Positions 26,769-32,500 of a stretch of 32,500 bases of DNA are shown here, one piece after another. Each line of letters begins with the position of its first letter. The stretch's first letter is position 1. Made by a program: the position numbers and the translations under genes. The DNA is from Cristatella mucedo (lineage: Eukaryota; Bryozoa; Phylactolaemata; Cristatellidae): the NCBI GenBank assembly GCA_009760855.2, contig WPIO01000111.1, positions 870,001 through 902,500 on the forward strand, given 5' to 3'. The notes beneath the pieces are model-generated. The model made no database searches. It saw only the letters and a program-made list of their open reading frames with translations, and was not told the origin of the DNA.

Positions 26769-26770
<2 letters not shown>
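26493..26770. other. No supported feature
   Basis: AT-rich DNA. TGGAGTGACTGG near 26560 resembles a stretch near 19637 (CGGAGTGACTGG), which may be a shared repeat of unknown type. Confidence 0.3.

Positions 26771-26835
<65 letters not shown>
26771..26835 (+). repeat. GA dinucleotide microsatellite
   Basis: About 32 uninterrupted GA units, with GA-rich flanks. The minus-strand Leu/Ser-rich frame across it is a repeat product. Confidence 0.95.
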
Positions 26836-26839
<4 letters not shown>

Positions 26840-27043
26840 TAAACACGTGATGAGCAAGCAATTCGAGGAGCGGCCGAACGTTCATGAGCCGCACGGCGCT
26901 AGAGCAGCATAATTCGGCGAGCGTTAGCGTCGGCAGCTTGCGTTGCCACGGACGCAACAGTTGCGGCAATGGTCGCTGAGCGCCAGCCGAACAATCTCTC
27001 GCCCCCCTCGGCGGCGATCAAAGGTCGGGTAGATTTTTTTCGC
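26836..27043. other. CpG-rich flank with no supported gene
   Basis: GC-rich DNA upstream of the TTTAAATAGCCG repeats. No exon with family features is visible. Confidence 0.35.
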
Positions 27044-27133
27044 TCTTTAAATAGCCGTTAAATAATACCCTTTAAAATTTAACATTAATAACATCGTTAA
27101 TAGCCTTTAAATAGCCGTTTAAATAGCCGTTCA
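27044..27133 (+). repeat. Degenerate TTTAAATAGCCG repeats upstream of a GC-rich ORF
   Basis: TTTAAATAGCCG or a close variant occurs at about 27045, 27106 and 27118, with partial copies (TTAATAGCC) between. The last lies about 30 bp before the ATG at 27158. TTTAAATAG is TATA-box-like, so promoter function is possible but unproven. Confidence 0.5.
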
Positions 27134-27157
27134 TTCTGGCGTCGCATCGTCGTCGCC

Positions 27158-27652
27158 ATGCCTGCGCTCCTACAAAGAAAGAGGACAGCGCGTCGGACGA
27201 CGCGGTCGCTGACGAAGAGGCGGTCGCCGCCGGAGCTCCGCTCCACGATCGCGCTAGTTACCCGCAGCGAGCGGATACAGGGCTCGTCTGAGAGTCACCA
27301 ATTCTTCACGACGCAGCCGCGAACGACGACGGCGGGCGCTAGAGGCTTCCGGCTATCGGCACGCTGCCGGACACGCTGGCTGGCTCGCTCGCGAGCCAGC
27401 GTCATCTGCTTTAGCGGTCCGTCGCCGAGAGGGGCTAGCAACGACATCTACTCTCCAACTGCCGACTATGGCACATCTTTTTCAGCGGTCCTGAACTGCT
27501 ACTTTTATGCTACTCACTACCTCAACTGCTCTCCTAACTCTGCTATGCTTCCCACTTTCTCTTTGTTGCGTGAGACGAAGTCTGTTGGCTACCGAATGCG
27601 TACCGAAAGTCGCTTAGGCTGTGAGTGCGCTATACAAAACTCTCCTGCGTAA
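27158..27652 (+). CDS. Chimeric ORF: basic GC-rich N-part fused to LINE-A C-terminus
   Basis: The ORF has 164 codons from ATG in GTCGCCATGCC. Residues 1-94 are Arg/Thr/Ser-rich (KRTARRTTRSLTKRRSP), from CpG-rich DNA and without a recognised domain. At about 27440 the sequence becomes LINE-A, in the LINE-A reading frame (NDIYSPTADYGTSFSAVLN), to the LINE stop. The join keeps one frame open, which may be chance. A retrotransposon 3' end inserted into a pre-existing exon is the simplest reading. A 10-bp perfect hairpin lies at 27379-27400. Coding status is uncertain. Confidence 0.3.
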   Translation: MPALLQRKRTARRTTRSLTKRRSPPELRSTIALVTRSERIQGSSESHQFFTTQPRTTTAGARGFRLSARCRTRWLARSRASVICFSGPSPRGASNDIYSPTADYGTSFSAVLNCYFYATHYLNCSPNSAMLPTFSLLRETKSVGYRMRTESRLGCECAIQNSPA

Positions 27653-27706
27653 CACCCACATGGTCTTTATGACTTTGTGGAGTTACTGACGGAGATACAT
27701 TACATA
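27440..27706 (+). mobile_element. LINE-A copy, 3' end
   Basis: The sequence starts AACGACATCTACTCTCCAAC. It covers FSLLRETKSVGYRMRTESRL and the AIQNSPA stop, then the standard 3' end CGGAGATACATTACAT at about 27690-27706. It is little diverged from the 19893-21372 copy. Confidence 0.85.
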
Positions 27707-29034
27707 GCTGCGACGCTCTAATTTAGACTAGAGACTTAAACTTGCCATTACGCGGCCGAGAGGCTTAATCTACGCGGCAGAAGAAGAGAGCCTTAGACAG
27801 ACCTCGAACCGCTCGCTAAGGTTAGAGGTGAAAGGTGAATACAGGCGTCCCCACTGCCGCCAATTCGTCTTCTTTCAGCAACGGATTATCTCTACGATTT
27901 GGGCCAGTTGGAAAAGAGTTGGTGAGCCAATCGAGCTAGCAGCCATGCTAGCCACTGTGGCTCTTTAGCCACTGAAAAAAATTAGGCTGTTAAATCAGCC
28001 CTGACCTCCTTTTCAGTTAGACTAAATAAGATCGTACCATAAACACTCTTCTCAACACGTTTTTGTCGCAAACGCAATCAAGAATGAGCTAGAAAAACTT
28101 CTGGATGTGCTTTCTATACCTGCGAGCACGAGCATTGTTATGCGTCACTTTAATCCATTTTCACCCAGGCTACGCTAAATTCGAGATGGGAGTTGTTATA
28201 TTCCAGTTCAATTATCTAAAGTTGTTAATCTCAACCTTCGACCATATTCTAAACCTTCCATAAATAAGCATGCGGCAAGACTATGCCAAGAAGGCACCTT
28301 ATAGCAGCATCTGCACAAATCTTCATAATCCAAAAGCACCTCGCGTAACAACGCTAATAATCGCCGATGCTTGGTAAACATCTGCTATGCTCTTGCTAAA
28401 AAGAAGTACAGCCTCCTTAAGCTTGAAAAATTCCAATGATGACTTGGTGAGTTATATAATGGAGGAGATTGAAAAAGAGTCTTCATTGCAAACATTCAGT
28501 ATCGGCACTTACAGAATTAGCACTTTCGCCGCACCGAAGATTACCGAGACACGTTTCCTTCTCTGGAATATAACAAGGCTTTTCAAGCATCATATGACTC
28601 GCATTGCAAAAACCAGTCGCATTCTCGCCAAGGAGTAAAGAAGCTTGTCCAGCATCAGAGCAGCAGCCTATTATCTCGAAGGCTCGCACTAAAGTATGGC
28701 AGTTCCGAAACAAATTAACAAATTAACAAGGCTCCGCATTTGCCATTAATGGAACGATCCTAGATTTCCTTTGTTCGTCGCATCCTCGGTCGAGGTTAAC
28801 GTACCGGACACATACAAATCCCCAGCAGGTTGCTTCACTGTGCCGTTAAAAAATAACCTCTGGCTTCTCAAGTTGCACAGAGGTTTCCTTGATTTAAACT
28901 CACTGAGCGATAACCGTAGCCTGCACCGACGCGATATTGGTCGCATTATACTAACTGATTCAGCAGCCTTATTTGTATAGCGGCAGAAGAGCATTAACAG
29001 CAACTGCCACCGCCTGCAGTTGGCAAAATAGGTA
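27707..29034. other. AT-rich DNA, no supported gene
   Basis: Short frames at 28387-28638 and 28771-28980 have no recognised motif. A possible 43-nt exon at 27879-27921 has a good acceptor (TTCTTTCAG) and donor (G|GTGAGC), but nothing supports its use. Confidence 0.35.
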
Positions 29035-29115
29035 CGCCTACTTGAGGATTCGAATTTAAGACCTTGGTCATGAAGAACGAGTGCTTACCTCCTTAGATAT
29101 CGCGGCCTTTCAAAA
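29035..29115 (-). mobile_element. Degenerate tRNA-derived SINE head
   Basis: The minus strand has TATCTAAGGAGGTAAGCAC (A box and D-arm like) and AAATTCGAATCCTC (B-box like). The spacing is tRNA-like, but no anticodon stem pairs well, so it is not a tRNA gene. Confidence 0.4.
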
Positions 29116-31693
29116 CTTTTCGGTCCCGTCTCGTTAATTAGTTCCTGCTGGAGAAAGTTGACAACCGAAATTCCATAATCATAACATGGCCATTACAGAA
29201 TTACTCTCAGAAAAGCTTATTGTGTCCTACGAATTTACATTTACTATTTCCAACTTTTGCCTTAAACGCAGTCTCAAGGTAACCAGAATCTTCAAAAATT
29301 CATCTACAGCTACAAAAACGCCACACATACAAATACACTTGCTGAACGCTGCTCGACTGCAGGCAATTCTACTCACACTGTCATAGCCAGATTCTCGCAT
29401 AAGTCGGAACTCTGCTGTTTATTAATATATGCCATTTTTGCTAGGCTTTTTACTACAGCTCTTTTTAATCTTTAATGACGATCGCAATGCAATAATTTAC
29501 GATCGCTGCAAGAGAGATACGGCGATAGAATAAAAGTAATGGCGCGAGCACATTCTGTTGTGCGAATGCACATGCCCATCCCACGGCCATCACTTTCAGC
29601 ACCCAGCTATAGAAGCTTAAATAAAGTGAGACGCCATAAAGTGAAGTGGCTACATTTCGTATTGTATGCGGGTCGTTGAAGAGAAATTTACTTAACAGAC
29701 CACCAAACTCATACACCGAAGTTTTACCCTACATGTTTCAGCGTACTAAATTGCACTGAAAACCCAAGGGCCTCAAGCTTTTCGCCGAATCTTGATCGAT
29801 CCAATGTCTACCGCTGTTTACTTTATTGTTTTTCTGCAAGTCGTTTACTTTTACTTTTTGCGTTTACTTTTCACGTGAGTTAATTGCCAGCGAGCAGCAG
29901 ACGCGTTTGTTTTACTTCATAAGGAAATGCGTCACAATCGCTCTGGAGCCGGGATCATCGACGACTCCTTGTTGGAATTCACCGGATCGCATCACAAAAT
30001 GAACCCAGACCGAGGCTGCAGTCCAGCTCTCGCGAATTACAGTAGCATTCATTGCCGACACGCAACAAATCGTGTCTTGAAGTATGTACACCTGGTCACT
30101 GCCCGAGTGCTTAAATTCTGGCCGCGTTGTTGTTCCAAAACAGATCGCACTAGTGTCCGTCGAGCGCGGATGCTGTGGGATTATACAAGCCCAAGCATCT
30201 ATACAAGCTCTCTGAAAGATACAAGCTCTCTGAGCGTTCGCTCTGCAAGCGCTCAAAGAGCTCATCGCCCACTCCGTCCGCTCCTCGCTTCGCTGCCACG
30301 CTTCCTCCATGATGAGATGCCAAAGCCCCTAATAATAGCGAGACCAGCCTGTAGCATCGTACTCGATTCCATACCTGTATAGAAGTGCCAACTCGCGTCG
30401 CTTAGGGCTAATGCTTTTTGCTGCTATACACTGCGTCGCGCTGCCAAAGCACAGTCAATAGATGAATGCATGCTTATTTTGGTTTTTACATAACACGATT
30501 TCCTAATGCTTACTATTTCGTGCAATCAATGTAATTTTCTAAGCAAGCATGTACAGATTTACGTACTCTGAAAACGAATAGCATAGGTATATTTTAGAGG
30601 AGAAATAGTTTTGCCTATGCATTAAAACTGATAACGTCATTATGAACCTTTGTAGTCGCTCGGTAACTGTGTCTTTCGTTAAAATAAATGCGAAAGTAGA
30701 AGAGTCTGGAAGTCAATGTCGTGTAACAATGCTCTCGTGGCAAGTGCCTTTGAGTACCGCAAAAACAATTTACGGAACATTCCAACACGTGCATTTTTGC
30801 AGACGCTAGCAGAATGTGAAATCAACAAGTATTGCCACTACCTGAAATATCCTAAGCGTTACGTAGCGTCCAACGTCTAAGTGTTACAATCGGGCTCTTC
30901 AACTGCAGTTGTATCACGCTAGACGTTGAGCACGCACGCTATACGTCTGCACCGCCATCCTCTTGGAAGGTTGGGAATCAGCATCCACATATTATTAAGT
31001 ATCAAATTATATGTTACTCTCATGACAACTAAACTTTTACTGCCGTCAAATAAATTAAACCACGAGTCGAGCTACTGCCTTGGAAGGATAACCGTGTGCT
31101 TTAGGATGCTTGCCTAAGCTGAATTCCTCGCTTTTAGTTAACTACTTGGCTATTACTTCACTTGCAGAAATTCTCAGAGTGATTGAACTAAAATTAAGTT
31201 ATCTCAATGCACTTTACAAAGGACTTATAAATACTATGATAATTATTACTTTTAAGATCCGTGAAAATTGAAGCTTAAAAGAAGAGACGCGTGAATTAAA
31301 GTACTGGCTGACTGCAGAGGTTATTTTGGTTCATCTAATGACTATCCACAACTTAAAGTTTAAAATTGATTGGCTTAGTATTATTTGAACTAGTTTAGTC
31401 TCACTCCTAACTATTTCTCTCAACTACTTTAACCTACTTTTATTTCATTTCAACGTGCGAATGCTAAACGATAAAAATCCTGGCAGTACTGGACTTGTAG
31501 CCATTTCTAAGTAACAATGACCAAGAACATCAAACGCCCTAACCTATTGTTCAGATTCAAAAAAACGACCACCATCTCAAGTGATTGCTAGTCAACCGAC
31601 TCTGGTCTTGCAACTACTAAGTTAGGTGGTGCTTCGAGTGTTGTCCTGTAGTTCTCCGCGACTCTGAAATCTACCGTTCCACGTTAAGTTGGC
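29116..31693. other. AT-rich DNA, no supported gene
   Basis: The longest frame is 151 codons at 29927-30382, unrecognised. Inside it, ATACAAGCTCTCTGA occurs twice in tandem (about 30199-30230), so part of its composition is repeat-driven. No RNA gene, LINE or SINE similarity to other parts of the window was noticed. Confidence 0.4.
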
Positions 31694-31900
31694 ATGGTCT
31701 TACCAGGTTGCGGTCATTTCGATAGTGCCATGCTCTGCTCTCAGGGCCGTGGCTGCTTCTACGTATGCACCACGTGCACGACGCTTTGTCCGCGAAGCTT
31801 CGATGAGCTCGCTTCACCGGTACCGATTGCGCCTCTGCCTGGACCAGCCCCGTGCGATGCGCTTGCGACGCGGGACTTGGATTACGCGACCGGCGACTAG
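31694..31900 (+). CDS. Candidate small Cys-rich ORF, unrecognised
   Basis: The ORF has 68 codons from ATG 31694 to TAG 31898-31900, in a small GC-rich patch within AT-rich DNA. The protein has a C-x3-C-x2-C-x3-C cluster (CFYVCTTCTTLC) followed by a Pro-rich acidic tail (PVPIAPLPGPAPCD). A TCTGCTCTCAG acceptor-like site precedes the Cys cluster, so it could instead be a 3' exon. An overlapping 123-codon frame shares the region, so coding status is weak. Confidence 0.22.
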   Translation: MVLPGCGHFDSAMLCSQGRGCFYVCTTCTTLCPRSFDELASPVPIAPLPGPAPCDALATRDLDYATGD

Positions 31901-32060
31901 GGCTTGGCGCTCAACACTTTGCACTTGTCGAACGTGTTGGATCGTTGCTGAAAATCCACGAAAGTCATCGTATGCTAGATGTAATTTGCATCATGTGACT
32001 GCCTCACGTGACTGCATTGGTAGCCGTGCACCTGCACAGCATGCGCTTCAAACTGCTTGA

Positions 32061-32500
32061 GTATCGACCAGATACATCGCCCATTGAACTTAATTGAGCG
32101 TCCGGGAGCTTAATTGGCTGCATCTTCGGTCAGCTTTGAAATTTCAGGAAAGTTACCCGCTCCAAGTTCGACCAATTAGGAATCGGCGCTTAGCCGAACT
32201 GAGAAGAACGTTAACGCAATGGCACGCTGATCTCCAATGAATTGAGAATTATCATTTATTCACAATTTACTCACATTTCCTCTTCTTAAAATGCTCTCTG
32301 CGAGTGAACACCTGGCTTCATAACGGCGTACTTTTATGGACAGAGATGTACTTCTGTTGGTGCAGATGCACTGTATAAACGTTTGTTACTACTAGTACCG
32401 CCACTAAAAACTACCAATATCCTGAAATCGAAATGATTGTTGTGGAAATACAAAGTTAGTGCCGGACGAGATCGGATGCAGCAGACTGCCTAATGCCACC
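32061..32500. other. No supported feature
   Basis: AT-rich sequence to the window end, without a recognisable gene or repeat. Confidence 0.4.

Noticed and set aside
29040-29115. Possible tRNA gene on the minus strand
   Set aside because: B-box and A-box like sequences are present, but acceptor and anticodon stems do not pair. It is better read as a degenerate SINE.

Overview
The window looks like animal (metazoan) nuclear DNA, probably from an invertebrate. It is dense with degenerate L2/CR1-type non-LTR retrotransposons, tRNA-derived SINEs, a broken Ty3/Gypsy element and microsatellites, and AT-rich repeat DNA alternates with CpG-rich islands. There are no prokaryotic-style gene blocks. The species cannot be told from the sequence. 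Element families are named A and B here because they are defined only by comparing copies inside the window.

The most interesting content lies in three CpG-rich islands (about 1-1510, 9150-11090 and 22040-23520). Each holds one member of a plus-strand family of small two-exon genes, not reported by a simple ORF scan because exon 1 is only 44-47 codons. Exon 1 encodes a short N-terminus, one hydrophobic membrane segment and a Cys/Arg-rich stretch. It always ends in the context AAGCG|GTAAGCTGC, so an in-frame TAA overlaps the splice donor. Exon 2 starts with T after a conserved acceptor, the intron is phase 2 in all three, and exon 2 encodes a Pro/Arg-rich tail followed by a TIV-containing acidic or Ala/Glu-rich region. 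Predicted proteins are 154, 160 and 147 residues. Members 2 and 3 share a proximal promoter block with a full TGACGTCA (CRE) site. I do not recognise the family; it is the best candidate for an undescribed system here.

Between the genes lie the repeats. LINE-A has 3' tails of ACATT type, and LINE-B has ATT-type tails preceded by a conserved GCGCC...GGGCGC stem-loop. Several insertions are nested: B in A (5065-7350), A in B (11405-12100), A in A inside the Gypsy element (13824-14692), and A in a B-like copy (19845-21688). The Gypsy remnant (12795-16344) keeps traces of gag, zinc knuckle, protease, RT, RNase H and the integrase N-terminus. It ends in a near-perfect inverted duplication of about 100 bp. 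Near 25.6-26.5 kb, tRNA-derived SINE copies end in the same stem-loop as LINE-B, which suggests a SINE/LINE partnership.

From 27.7 kb to the end the DNA is AT-rich. It has a few short unsupported ORFs, one degenerate SINE and a small Cys-rich ORF near 31.7 kb, and no gene I can identify.
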